From Mercurialis annua (lineage: Eukaryota; Streptophyta; Magnoliopsida; Malpighiales; Euphorbiaceae), in contig NC_065574.1 in NCBI RefSeq assembly GCF_937616625.2, forward strand, positions 53,906,052 to 53,970,051: a stretch of DNA of 64,000 bases, in the 5' to 3' direction. The notes below the pieces were generated by a model, which was not told the DNA's origin, did not search any database, and saw only the letters and a list, made by a program, of their open reading frames with translations. Made by a program: the position numbers and the translations under genes. This document shows positions 37,632-49,665 of this stretch, in pieces (the stretch's first letter is position 1; every line of letters begins with the position of its first letter).

Positions 37632-40600
37632 TTCTCCCCAACTTATTAAAAATTCGTCCTCGAATTTTAAAACAAAACTATTGACGTGTCATATATCAAA
37701 AATTACGCGAGCAGCTGAACAAATGTACCAAGCTGATAAGAAAACGCATCCACAAGATACCTATCGTAAACCAGGACAACAAAATAACCAAACTGCAAAT
37801 GACCTTTGTCACTAAAGAATAGTTCTCAACCAAGAAACCAACCCCACGGTACTCAAAGGTATACCATGCTCAACGACATACGCACACGCGTATGAAAAAC
37901 TCAACAGGTTGTCCTTCAGAACAACTCAAAACCTTCAGTTGCAAAACCGAACACACTCAAAGGTCACCAAATTACCGACACATCTTCCACTAGGCATAAA
38001 CGAAAACGCAACTCTAAGCGAGATCAACTAAGATCAACTAACTCTATTACACGACCATTCATCCGAGAATCACAATTTCTCTATACCGGAGTGGGAAACC
38101 ACTTCGAAACTTAACTATTATAAAATACTCAATATCAAATACAAGATTAAGCGTTAAGCTCAACAATAGTTCTACAATTCCAAACTCTTTTGCCTCAAAC
38201 AAAACAATAACACTGCAAACTTAGCTGATAAAATCTATCGTTCTCAAACAATTACTTACTTCCCCTTATAACATCTTGAGATCAAAGTAATCGATAACAA
38301 AACCCAATAAACTTTAGATAATATTTCGGTTCCACAGTAAACACTATAATAATCACCCAATCCTAACGATTAACACCAACTCAATTTACTTGTGAATCAT
38401 AAAACACAAAAACTCATGTCGTAATTCAAAGAAAACGAACCTCTTTCATGTCAAGAAAATTTTCTATATCAATGTTAAACAATATCCATCAAAATGATTC
38501 CCTCAATCACTCAGAAATATAATACCACAACTACACTTAGCATTGACATCTGGCAACTCAAAAAAAAATTTCTTACAACAATTTTTCAACCACGAACAAA
38601 ACGATATACAACCATTACTATAACACCATCAATTAACAAAATCGATCAACCGCGATTTCCGATCTCAAATCAACTATTTCATATAACCAAACCGAACTCA
38701 AATTCATAAAATTATTCAATCAATTGACTATATCCTCGTATACAACGAATGATCACTACGACCAGTTGACTACAACCGGATTGTCAGTCATACTCGAAAC
38801 AACCCCTGTGGGTATGAAACCTTTTAACACAAAATATTTTATATACAAAATTTTCCACCCTATTTAAAAGACTCAACGTCTTACACCTTCTTTTGCATTC
38901 AAAATCAAAATACCTTTATCGTTGAAAAACTATCTGTTTTGAAAACCCTAAAAATTTTAAAACCTCCACGTTTAAAGTCTGAAATTTTTCCTTACTTCTA
39001 ATATATTTGCAAATTTAATAACAGTTCAACTGTCAAAAATCGATGTTCCCTTAAATCAAACTCGTTAAAACACTCTTTAAATAAATTATACTTTAAAAGT
39101 CAACTGTGGTAGAATTTTCCCCGTATTCAAAATACACATTGATGTTTCAAACATACCAAAATTTTAAATCGCTTTTAAATTTTCTCGAACAAAACACCAT
39201 TTGAAGACATCGCTTAAGCGGAAAATTTATTATCCCTTCTTAAATCAATTTTGACAAATTTCTCCCTTTCCTCAGAAAGGTAAAATCAGCAATATAAACT
39301 TCTTGTTTATAAACATTCCTTATATCAATATACCAAAATATTTTGGACAATTTCAAATCTGGAAAGATAAAGTTTCGTTTAAAACAAAAATATAGTGTAT
39401 ATATACACGTGGAGCATAACCAACATCCTTAATTCATAAATCCTTAATTATCATGAAGCTTTTCTAAAATACACTATACCGCACATAGCATAACTATATC
39501 TCGAATCCCAAAATCATTCTTACTCATAACCACAAGATTCTAATTCTACAGACCAGTATCTCACAACATAATCGTCTAATACCCATCACCATCATCACAG
39601 AGTATTTGTCTAGCTACCTTTCGGTAACAGTTTAAAATCATTTGAAATCCAACAACTTTATAAATAAATATATCACATTGTGACTCGCGAGTTCGTTTCA
39701 AAACATCTTCCTCAAAACAATTTATCGATAAAATCCGTTTTACATAATTGTGCGCCAGGGTGATGACATCTCTCATCCCCAAAGAGTTGCGTCCAACCCT
39801 AATAATTTCTATGCACGTGATGCATGTACTATTATGCATGTATCAATTACTTATTTATCTTTTATTTAGTGAACATTCTCAATGCTCAATGCAATCCTAT
39901 TCGTGACATTTAAAATGCATATTCATGGTATGTCTGGGCACAATTATGTGTTAAAAATATTTCAAATATTTTAACACATCAACCTTTGAAATCCATTTCT
40001 CAATAAAACATTTGCTAGACGTTACACTCTGTGAGATGTGCACTTGATAACTTCAAGATATTTCTCAGTTTCCTTACTTGCAACCTAGTAACACTCAATG
40101 CTACAAACAACTCCTCCTAACAACTTCATTACCTAAGCATCCAACTAACTTTAACCCAAACTGAAACTTATTCCTAAAGAAATAACACATCAATACGTTC
40201 CTATAAACTTTATCGCCAGCTCTCGCATCGAATCATTAGACTTGATGAAAACACCAGTGTATCATTACACCGATCTATCTCCTTGGTTCAGAATTTTCAC
40301 TATCCATTCTAGGATAACTAGAAACCATTAGCCAATCCAAGGGAATATTTCCCTCCTCTACCTTGATATCGAAATCCAAAGATTTCGATCTAACCCGCAA
40401 TATAGAAAACTCAGTTTATCCCCAGTTGATATTATATCAAAACAGGGTCTGAACAAAAATCGACTCACAATCAAACCAAAAATCAGGTATTTACCATAAC
40501 CGTATGAAATAAATCATCCCCCACGTTCTACTTTACACAAAAAGATGAAACAAACAATTAACTTAATCCGACATGTAAGCGAATTATACCACACAAATCA

Positions 40601-42017
40601 GAACCAAAAATATTATGATTGCTACAAATTATAAACCACATAAGTGTTGCCATTAAGCAAAAATTTACCCAAGTATACTTAAATGACAAAACAGGACATG
40701 CCACAACATTTTGAAATTTCACTACAAGATTACCATGTAATTATATCATCCTTAAAAAAATTATGCTTCAAAATTCGTTTAAAAATTTAAAGTCGAATAT
40801 GAAAACTTCCAAGTTTTGTTGAACCCCACAGTTAAAACAAAATCACAATTTGTAAAAGTCTCTCCTTATTAATCAGTTGCTTTAAAACGGATAACAAAGT
40901 ATCTCAAATCATAAAATCATCGAGCTAGCCGAGTCATTACAACTACCAAGCTCAACTCCTAAATTGGGTGACCCAAGTCGAACCCCAAAACAATCGTTTA
41001 TAAAACGTATTCAAAATATTTGTAAATTCAAAAAAAAAAAAAAAATATTTTAATCCAATTTTCACTCTTTCAAATTTGGGAGCTCAACTTAACCCAACCG
41101 CTGAACAGTAATTTAAAAACTCAGGTGAGAAATCTTTAATCTCCAACATCTATTCCGTAAATCCCAAAAAGTTAAAATGCTGACATACTACAACATGATA
41201 AAATAATTTTATCGTTAAATTCTTAAAACAATGGCTCATCTCATAAAATATCATTTTGAAATCATCGCTTGTTAACACCAAACCAAACATAATATTTCAA
41301 AATACAAGAATTTCTTTTTACTGGTAACTCAATCAAAAATCAAACCCTTTTAAGAATTTAAAATCAAACTTCTCTTATGATTTTGTGTCGAAACACAAAT
41401 CGGATAAAACAATATTCCCAATGAAAATCTTTAATCAACATGTGGTCAAACAGTGCATGACCATCAAAACACGTTTTATAATTTAACTCTAAATCTCTTT
41501 AATTGGAAAATAAGGCTAACGCCCAACATACGATCACATTTAAAATCAACAATCGAGGCCAAAGCCAAGATGTACTTTATTAACAAGGCAAGAGCAGTTC
41601 ATCACATCATCTAAAATAACCGTAACCATTCCATACATTCTAAATTGTATCAGGCATAGTCGCCAAATATATCACACAACACCATACCCAAGTATGAGTT
41701 TAGAAAAATTATCCAACCTATGATTTCCCGAGAAATCGTAAGCAATTATAATCACCCAAGTGAAATAATCTCAACATGATAAAACACAGCAATTAACATC
41801 CAAGTGAAATAAATTGTCAATCAAAACATCAATATCAAATAAGGACTGACAGACATCACCTATAGGATGTAGGCTGAAGGTTTGAAAACAAATGATGACG
41901 TTTTAAAAGACAAGACACGAATCCTAATTCCGCAGTAGTTCCTAAGACACGACATCAACTTATCATGCCAAAAACACATAACAATTAACATGTATAAGGC
42001 CTTGGTTTGAAACCAAA
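37632..42017 (-). other. Internal region of the LARD-type element
   Basis: About 4.4 kb between polypurine tract and PBS. It has no long ORF on either strand and I cannot find gag, protease, RT or integrase motifs in the translations. It presumably holds packaging and dimerisation signals only. Confidence 0.6.
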
Positions 42018-42029
42018 GCTCTGATACCA
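42018..42029 (-). other. Primer-binding site of the LARD-type element
   Basis: The plus strand reads gctctgatacca, so the element reads tggtatcagagc, an exact match to the complement of the initiator tRNA-Met 3' end. Four bases (AAGT in element sense) separate it from the LTR. Confidence 0.88.
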
Positions 42030-42033
42030 ACTT

Positions 42034-44977
42034 TGTCACGACCCAATTTCATGGATCGCGACCGGCGCTAGGGTATGGGTATGGTTGTACAAAAACCCGT
42101 AGCAAGCCTTGCGGATAAAATCAAACATACAAAGTAATATAACAACTTAAATGTAATTACTTACATTGATTAATAAATAACCAGAGTTAAACAAATAAGT
42201 ATGTCAAAACATAAAATAAAGCCAGTCAGACAAATCTGACAAACATTTAATGTAATATGAACTTCTAGTTTTACTACTGCGGTCTAAGAATAAAAATCAG
42301 TTTGACAATCTATACAAAATAAAATAACCCTCCGAAGAATAAAAGGATCGGAGTGGACCAGCTTTCAAATCATAAACCTGGAAAATTTGGGAAAACAACG
42401 GGGTCAGATATACTGAGATGAGTTCGCAATACTATTTACATTTATTAAGTTTAAAACCCTTAAATCAAAACATTTTTATACTAATATAATATGATTATGG
42501 AAAACAGTATTGAAAAGATCCCAGCGTAAGTATGACATAGCATACTGAAAAATAAACCCAGAGTGGACGGGAACAAATCCTCGTCAAATTACCAGCGTAA
42601 GCAAGACCATAGTCTGCCGATCCCAGAGTATATACCGGTGCACACAGTCTCGATACAAGCCTATCGAGTAGCTCGTTTCAATCCAGATCCATAATCGCTT
42701 AAAACAGTTCAAAAGCATTTATAATACTAAAATAAATTGCGGTACTTAATAAAGCGGTAAATAGCACTACAAACTCACTGCTTGCTTATCCACGTGATCT
42801 TGGCAAACAGCTAACCCTGGTTCGACTCCGGAGCGCGAGTAGTCGAAGAGTCTAAAAATAAATCATACGTTAAAATCGCTCCAACCCCTAACTCTAAGAA
42901 TACTAGACACCACGTAGGACTAGCACAAATAATAATCCAGATAGAAACACAGAGAAGCACAATCTCACTTAAATTATAATGCCGTAAATAAATCAAGCCT
43001 ATTGAGTTCATATTTAAAAATCACTCGAAAATATTAATTAAATAATATTTAATTAATAAATAAAATCCTTTCCTGAAATAGTGAGGTAGCCGGGTTTCTT
43101 AAAACTACCAAGCTAATCCCACATGTCGGGCGACCCAAGTCAAACCCGACCCAACCATAAAACCAGAGTTATAAACCACAGTTTATAATTTAATATTTAA
43201 TAAAATATTAATCGACATTAAAATAGAACTCAATAGCTTACAACCCAAATAACTAATTATTACCGGCAAATATCTCAAATAATTACATAGCAAAATAAAG
43301 CAAAAATATAACTTTATTTTCAAAGGCATCCTAAGCCAAAAATATCAAACTATCAATTAAATAATAGTTAATAAAAATTATTAATTTAATTTTCAAATAG
43401 CTCGAATATTATTATTTTTTTTAGGTCTTAAAAATAATATAATTAAAAATTGGCCAATACTTAATAAAGAATTTTATGACACAAGGTCTTAAAAATAATA
43501 TAATTAAATTGACAAATTTTCAAATTAAATAAAATCTCCAATTCTTATTTAATATAGTCAATTTAATTATATTATTTTTAAGACCTAAAAAAAATAATAA
43601 TATTCGAGCTATTTGAAAATTAAATTAATAATTTTTATTAACTATTATTTAATTGATAGTTTGATATTTTTGGCTTAGGATGCCTTTGAAAATAAAGTTA
43701 TATTTTTGCTTTATTTTGCTATGTAATTATTTGAGATATTTGCCGGTAATAATTAGTTATTTGGGTTGTAAGCTATTGAGTTCTATTTTAATGTCGATTA
43801 ATATTTTATTAAATATTAAATTATAAACTGTGGTTTATAACTCTGGTTTTATGGTTGGGTCGGGTTTGACTTGGGTCGCCCGACATGTGGGATTAGCTTG
43901 GTAGTTTTAAGAAACCCGGCTACCTCACTATTTCAGGAAAGGATTTTATTTATTAATTAAATATTATTTAATTAATATTTTCGAGTGATTTTTAAATATG
44001 AACTCAATAGGCTTGATTTATTTACGGCATTATAATTTAAGTGAGATTGTGCTTCTCTGTGTTTCTATCTGGATTATTATTTGTGCTAGTCCTACGTGGT
44101 GTCTAGTATTCTTAGAGTTAGGGGTTGGAGCGATTTTAACGTATGATTTATTTTTAGACTCTTCGACTACTCGCGCTCCGGAGTCGAACCAGGGTTAGCT
44201 GTTTGCCAAGATCACGTGGATAAGCAAGCAGTGAGTTTGTAGTGCTATTTACCGCTTTATTAAGTACCGCAATTTATTTTAGTATTATAAATGCTTTTGA
44301 ACTGTTTTAAGCGATTATGGATCTGGATTGAAACGAGCTACTCGATAGGCTTGTATCGAGACTGTGTGCACCGGTATATACTCTGGGATCGGCAGACTAT
44401 GGTCTTGCTTACGCTGGTAATTTGACGAGGATTTGTTCCCGTCCACTCTGGGTTTATTTTTCAGTATGCTATGTCATACTTACGCTGGGATCTTTTCAAT
44501 ACTGTTTTCCATAATCATATTATATTAGTATAAAAATGTTTTGATTTAAGGGTTTTAAACTTAATAAATGTAAATAGTATTGCGAACTCATCTCAGTATA
44601 TCTGACCCCGTTGTTTTCCCAAATTTTCCAGGTTTATGATTTGAAAGTTGGTCCACTCCGATCCTTTTATTCTTCGGAGGGTTATTTTATTTTGTATAGA
44701 TTGTCAAACTGATTTTTATTCTTAGACCGCAGTAGTAAAACTAGAAGTTCATATTACATTAAATGTTTGTCAGATTTGTCTGACTGGCTTTATTTTATGT
44801 TTTGACATACTTATTTGTTTACCTCTGGTTATTTATTAATCAATGTAAGTAATTACATTTAAGTTGTTATATTACTTTGTATGTTTGATTTTATCCGCAA
44901 GGCTTGCTACGGGTTTTGGTACAACCATACCCATACCCTAGCGCCGGTCGCGATCCATGAAATTGGGTCGTGACAAA
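42034..44977. repeat. Fold-back palindrome replacing the 5' LTR (~1.4-kb arms)
   Basis: The left arm (42034-43505) is LTR sequence from the U5 end inward. The right arm (43565-44977) is its reverse complement and ends with the U5 terminus GTGACA plus AA. The turn uses aaattgac (43506-43513) and gtcaattt (43557-43564); the same pair occurs in the 3' LTR near 36015-36066, where the sequence continues normally instead of turning back. The left arm holds a 61-bp duplication (43423-43483 region) absent from the right arm. Both arms share an 8-T run where the 3' LTR has 5 T. The right arm has a few private substitutions. The identical 66-aa ORFs at 42811-43011 (-) and 43998-44198 (+) are a by-product. 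Confidence 0.9.
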
Positions 44978-44982
44978 CTAAC

Positions 44983-46230
44983 AGATTGAGCCTTATGTTT
45001 TTACGTATGACAATTGCCAGCAACATTAAAACTTCCCTACCTAAACCGGTAAATGCTAAGGATTATTTACAAGTAATAGAAGATCGGTTTAAGACTGCAG
45101 ACAAATCCCTTGCGGGAAAACTTATGGCAGATCTTACAACCATGAAGTTTGATGGCACACTCTCAATGCATGATCATGTCATTGAGATGACGAACCTTGC
45201 GGCAAAGCTAAAGAATTTAGGAATGATGGTGGACGATTCTTTTCTCGTTCAGTTTATCCTAAATTCTTTGCCTTCTCAGTATGGACCTTTCCAAATTCAT
45301 TACAACGCCATTAAGGATAAATGGACGGTGAATGAGTTGGCTAATAAATTGGTTCAAGAAGAGGGCAGGCTAAACCAACAAAGTATTAAGGTTGCACATC
45401 TTGTCCAAGGAGCTGGATCTAAAGTTGGGAAAAGGCATAACTCAAGCCATAAAAGAGCACCTCCCAAAATGAATGATTCTAATCAATCAAAAGAGAAGAA
45501 GGCAAAGAAAGAGGCCAGGTGCAATTTTTGCAATAAACCTGGATACTTTCAGAAAGATTGCCAAAAACGAAAGGAATGGTTAGAAAAGAAAGGTAACCCT
45601 ATGGGTTTCGTAAGCTTTTTTGAATCAAACTTTTCTTATGTTACTTCTCATGCTTGGTGGATTGATTCTGGTGCTAATGTTCATGTTTCAAATTCTATGC
45701 AGGGATTTCTTACGACCCAAACCATAAGCCCAAGTGAAAACTTTTTATTTATGGGAAACCGAGACAAAGCGCCAGTTGAAGCTATTGGCACTTATCGTCT
45801 TATTTTGGATAGTGGATTTCAGTTAGATTTATTTCAAACTCTTTATGTTCCATCTATTTCTCGTAATTTAGTTTCAGTAAGTAAACTTGATAGTGCTGGT
45901 TTTAAAGTTAATCATGGAGATGGTTGTTTTAATTTATTTCTAAATTCTAGCCGTATTGGTTCTGGAATTTTAATTGATGGACTTTATAGATTTAATCTTA
46001 CTAGTCAAATTTCTGAAACCCATCTCACCCTGCATACTAATGGTGAAACAAAACATAAGTCGTCTAAAAACGACTCTTTTTTCTTGTGGCATAAAAGGCT
46101 GGGACACATTTCCAGTGAAAGAATAAAGCGATTGGTAAAAGATGAAATTCTTCCAAGTCTTGATTTTACCAATCATAAAGCATGTGTAGATTGCATTAAA
46201 GGAAAGCAAACTAAACATACAAAGAAATGA
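44983..46230 (+). pseudogene. Copia gag (rest), protease and integrase zinc finger
   Basis: Gag resumes directly after the target duplication. The nucleocapsid knuckle reads CNFCNKPGYFQKDC: the histidine of CX2CX4HX4C is tyrosine, so zinc binding is probably impaired. The protease active site is WWIDSGANVHVS. The integrase N-terminal HHCC follows (HKRLGH, then CVDC). A stop at 46228-46230 breaks the frame. A further single-base frame change lies near 46280. I leave the breaks as they are. Confidence 0.88.
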
Positions 46231-46274
46231 GCCACAATAAGTACACAGCTTCTTGAAATCATACATACAGATAT

Positions 46275-47738
46275 TTGTGGACCTTCGACGTTCCAACGTT
46301 TGGAGGTGAGAAGTATTTCATTACTTTTATCGACGATTTCTCACGTTATTGTTATCTCTATTTATTGCATGAAAAATCTCAGTCTGTGGACGCTGTACAA
46401 GTGTACATAACTGAAGTTGAAAGGCAATTAGATAGAAAAGTGAAAATCATAAGATCAGATAGAGGTGGTGAATTTTATGGAAGGTATGATGAAACAGGAC
46501 AACATCCTGGACCTTTTGCAAAACTTCTCCAAAAACTTGGAATTGTTGCCCAATACACAACGCCTGGTTCTCCATGGCAGAATGGTGTAGCTGAAAGGCA
46601 AAATCGTACTTATATGGGAATGGTTAGATCCATGATGAGTCATGCCAATTTACCAATATCCTTGTGGATGGATGCTTTAAGAACCGCTGTTTACATTTTA
46701 AACCGGGTTCCTAGCAAAGCAGTTCCAAAGACCCCTTTTGAACTGTGGAAAGGCTGGAAACCTAGTTTAAAACATCTCCAAATTTGGGGATGCCCAGCTG
46801 AGGCTCGAATTTACAACCCACATGAAAAGAAATTGGACTTCAGAACGATCAGTGGTTACTTTATTTATTACCCTGAGAAGTCCAAAGGATATAGGTTTTA
46901 TTGTCCTAACCATAGTACAAGAATTGTTGAAACCGGAAATGCTAGATTCTATGAAAATGGCAAAATCAGTGGGAGTGATAAAGTACAAGATGTGATCATT
47001 CAGGAAATAAGGGTACCTATCCCTTTACCCTCAATTCCGAAAGGTGTTGGAAATCTCCGAGTTGTCGAACAAATTGACAATGGGGAATACCCAAACAATG
47101 ATCCACAACTCCATAATGAGATTATTGCCAATAATGATCATATGGCTGAAGCACCAGAGGAACCAGCATTAAGAAGATCTACTCGTGAGAGAAGATCATC
47201 TATTTCCGATGATTATTTGCTTTACCAAGTAGAATCTGATATTGGGATTATTAAAGATCCGATTTCATACAAACAAGCCCTTAAAGATGTTAATTCTAAT
47301 AAATGGATTGATGTCATGAAAGATGAATTAAAATCTATGGCTGAAAATGAAGTCTGGGACGTTGTTCAATTGCCTACAGGACATAAGCCAGTCGGGTGTA
47401 AATGGGTCTTCAAGACCAAATGCGATTGCAATGGCAATATTGAACGACATAAAGCTAGACTTGTAGCCAAAGGTTTTAATCAGAAAGAAGGCATTGATTA
47501 TACTGAGACTTTTTCCCCAGTGTCCAGGAAAGACTCTCTTAGAATTATCTTGGCATTAGTAGCTCATTATGATCTAGAGTTACATCAAATGGATGTAAAA
47601 ACTGCCTTTCTTAATGGAGACTTGCAAGAAGAAGTCTACATGCGTCAACCTGAAGACTTCATTATCGAAGGTCAGGAAGACATGGTCTGCAAACTTAAGA
47701 AATCACTTTATGGACTGAAACAAGCTTCGAGGCAATAG
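46275..47738 (+). pseudogene. Copia integrase core and N-terminal reverse transcriptase
   Basis: The frame differs from the upstream one. The integrase catalytic D,D35E residues are visible: [18 protein letters not shown] and [10 protein letters not shown]. The RT fingers/palm region follows ([34 protein letters not shown]). It ends at an in-frame stop at 47736-47738 just after YGLKQAS, so RT is split. Confidence 0.9.
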
Positions 47739-48827
47739 TATCTAAAGTTTGACGAAACCATTACTGTTTTTGGTTTTAAGGAAAACATTGTTGATCCATG
47801 TATATACCTCAAGATCAGTGGGAGTAAGTTCATATTTTTGGTACTGTATGTTGATGACATCTTATTGGCCAGTAGTGATCTTGGTCTTTTACATGAGACT
47901 AAGCATTACTTGTTTGAGAACTTTGAAATGAAAGATATGGGCGAGGCATCCTATGTGATTGGAATAGAGATATTCCGTGATAGATCACTTGGAATTTTGG
48001 GGCTGTCTCAGAAAGTCTATATTGATAAAGTTCTTGAAAGATTTGGCATGATGACATGTTCTTCTAGTGTTGTTCCATTGCATAAAGGAGACAAACTTGA
48101 TCTTGATCAATGTCCGCAGAATGAATTGGAACGTAAAGACATGGAAAATTATCCTTATGCTTCACTTGTTGGGAGTTTGATGTATGCACAAGTTTGCACG
48201 AGACCTGACATTAGCCATGCATTTGGCATGTTAGGCAGATTTCAAAGTAACCCAGGACTCGCTCATTGGAAAGCTGCAAAGAAAGTGTTGAGATATTTAA
48301 AAGGAACAAGAAATTACATGCTCACATATAGAAAATCAACACATCTACAGATGGTTGGATTTTCTGATTCAGATTTTGGTGGATGTTTAGATTCTAGACA
48401 CTGCACTCTTGGCTATGTGTACCTCTTATCTGGAGGTGCAATATCATGGAAAAGCCAGAAATCTGAGTTGCTCTATACATCTACTATAGAAGCTGAATAT
48501 GTGGCATGTTTTGAGGCTGCAAATCAAGGAGCATGGTTGCGAAATTTTGTCTCTCAGTTCGGGGCTTTGAGCTTCATCTCTAAGCCTTTGATTATTTACT
48601 GTGACAATAATGCTGCAATCCAATTCTCCAAGCATGATCGGATATCTAAGGGAGCCAAACACATGGATCTTAAATATCTATCACTGAAACAAGATGTTAG
48701 AAGAGGAAAGTTTGTCATTGATCACTTAGGCACGAATGATATGGTTGCAGACATATTTACGAAACGACTACCTCCAAAGCCTTTTCAGAAACACACTGAA
48801 AGTATGGGCCTTGAAGATAGCTCCTAG
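47739..48827 (+). pseudogene. Copia reverse transcriptase (YVDD) and RNase H
   Basis: This continues in the same frame as the preceding block after the stop. It contains the catalytic LYVDDILLAS box, then RNase H with FSDSDFGGC, STIEAEYVACF and YCDNNAAIQFSKH, and ends with a natural terminus (DIFTKRLPPKPF...). The 380 bp to the right LTR are non-coding. Confidence 0.9.
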
Positions 48828-49195
48828 TTATTACTTTTCTGACCATTTATTATGCCTGTATTTGACATTTATTATTGAGCTCTTAATAGAATTCTACATC
48901 TTTTCCATTCTGTTTTCTATTGTGTACACATATTATTTTTTGGACTAACGATAATAGAATTCGTCTTTTTAAGACATTATGGGACCATTATGAAAACTCC
49001 TGATAATGGCCTAATTATGATAGTTGTTAATGGCGTGGTACATGGAAGGAAGCATGTTGCAAAATGATGTAACCGCCATGACTCACATTAACTACTAGAT
49101 TAATCAAGGCACTTATGACAACCGACTAAAGACAGGTTTATCTTTTTATGCGCGCCTTATGATTTCTAATGAAAATATTAATGAATATTCCTAAA

Positions 49196-49210
49196 GATCA
49201 AGTGGGAGAC
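49196..49210 (+). other. Copia polypurine tract
   Basis: The sequence agatcaagtgggagac directly precedes the 3' LTR, the expected place for plus-strand priming, and matches the common plant Copia form. Confidence 0.75.
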
Positions 49211-49660
49211 TGTAAGAAAATACCTTAAGGGTCCTTACTTGACCCTCAATCCTATTTCCTTTCCCGTAATGTGGTCTAATTAGGAATCTTATTTTCTATA
49301 GGAAGTAAGATATACCTAATTGATTTGGTTATTAAATAGGAGATCTTTTCCAATTATGACTCTACCTTGATGGACGGTTGAGATTAAGTTTTAGGGGAAA
49401 CCCTAATTGGAATTTCGGTCCTCTCTTCTCCTATATATAGTGCTTTTGGACCATCACAAAATCACACCAACAAACACATAACTAAAAGATTTATAGGCAA
49501 GAGGAGAGAAACCGAAACTCTTCATTATAGTGTTTATTCTATTATTCCGCATTCGTAATCGCTATGGAAGGAGGTATTTTTCTATCTCTCCTTTATATTA
49601 GTCTATTTGTGATTATCATGTTTGTTCAAAAATCTTAGGGTTCATGTAAATTAACTTACA
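49211..49660 (+). repeat. Copia 3' LTR
   Basis: 450 bp, TGTAAG...CTTACA, followed by the atatc duplication. It differs from the 5' LTR at about a dozen positions, mostly transitions. Confidence 0.93.
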
Positions 49661-49665
49661 ATATC

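Larger units (their letters stand above)
31282..44977 (-). mobile_element. Coding-less Gypsy-like (LARD-type) LTR element with a palindromic 5' LTR
   Basis: This is inserted in Copia gag with a 5-bp target duplication ctaac (31277-31281 and 44978-44982). Orientation is minus: the PBS complement (gctctgatacca) is at 42018-42029 and the polypurine tract (complement of ttctccccaactt) at 37632-37644. LTR ends are TGTAATACCCC...GTGACA, a common plant Gypsy type. The 3' LTR is 31282-37631 (~3.04 kb without the nested solo LTR) and the internal region is ~4.4 kb. No gag or pol is visible, so it must have moved with another element's proteins. The 5' LTR is not normal: it folds back into an inverted copy of itself. 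The 3' LTR and the left arm look nearly identical, so insertion was recent. Confidence 0.88.
29716..49660 (+). mobile_element. Copia LTR retrotransposon with nested insertions
   Basis: A complete but decayed Ty1/Copia element lies on the plus strand. Its LTRs are at 29716-30165 and 49211-49660 (450 bp each), both start TGTAAG and end CTTACA, and both are flanked by the 5-bp target duplication atatc (29711-29715 and 49661-49665). A PBS like initiator tRNA-Met follows the left LTR, and a purine-rich tract (aagtgggagac) precedes the right LTR. Domain order is gag, protease, integrase, reverse transcriptase, RNase H, with integrase before RT as in Copia. By eye the LTRs differ at about a dozen sites (~2.7%). 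The span is ~20 kb only because 13.7 kb of another element sits in gag; without it the element is ~6.2 kb. Confidence 0.93.

Noticed and set aside
31282..44977. Intact autonomous Gypsy element
   Set aside because: No gag, protease, RT or integrase motif is seen in the 4.4-kb internal region on either strand.
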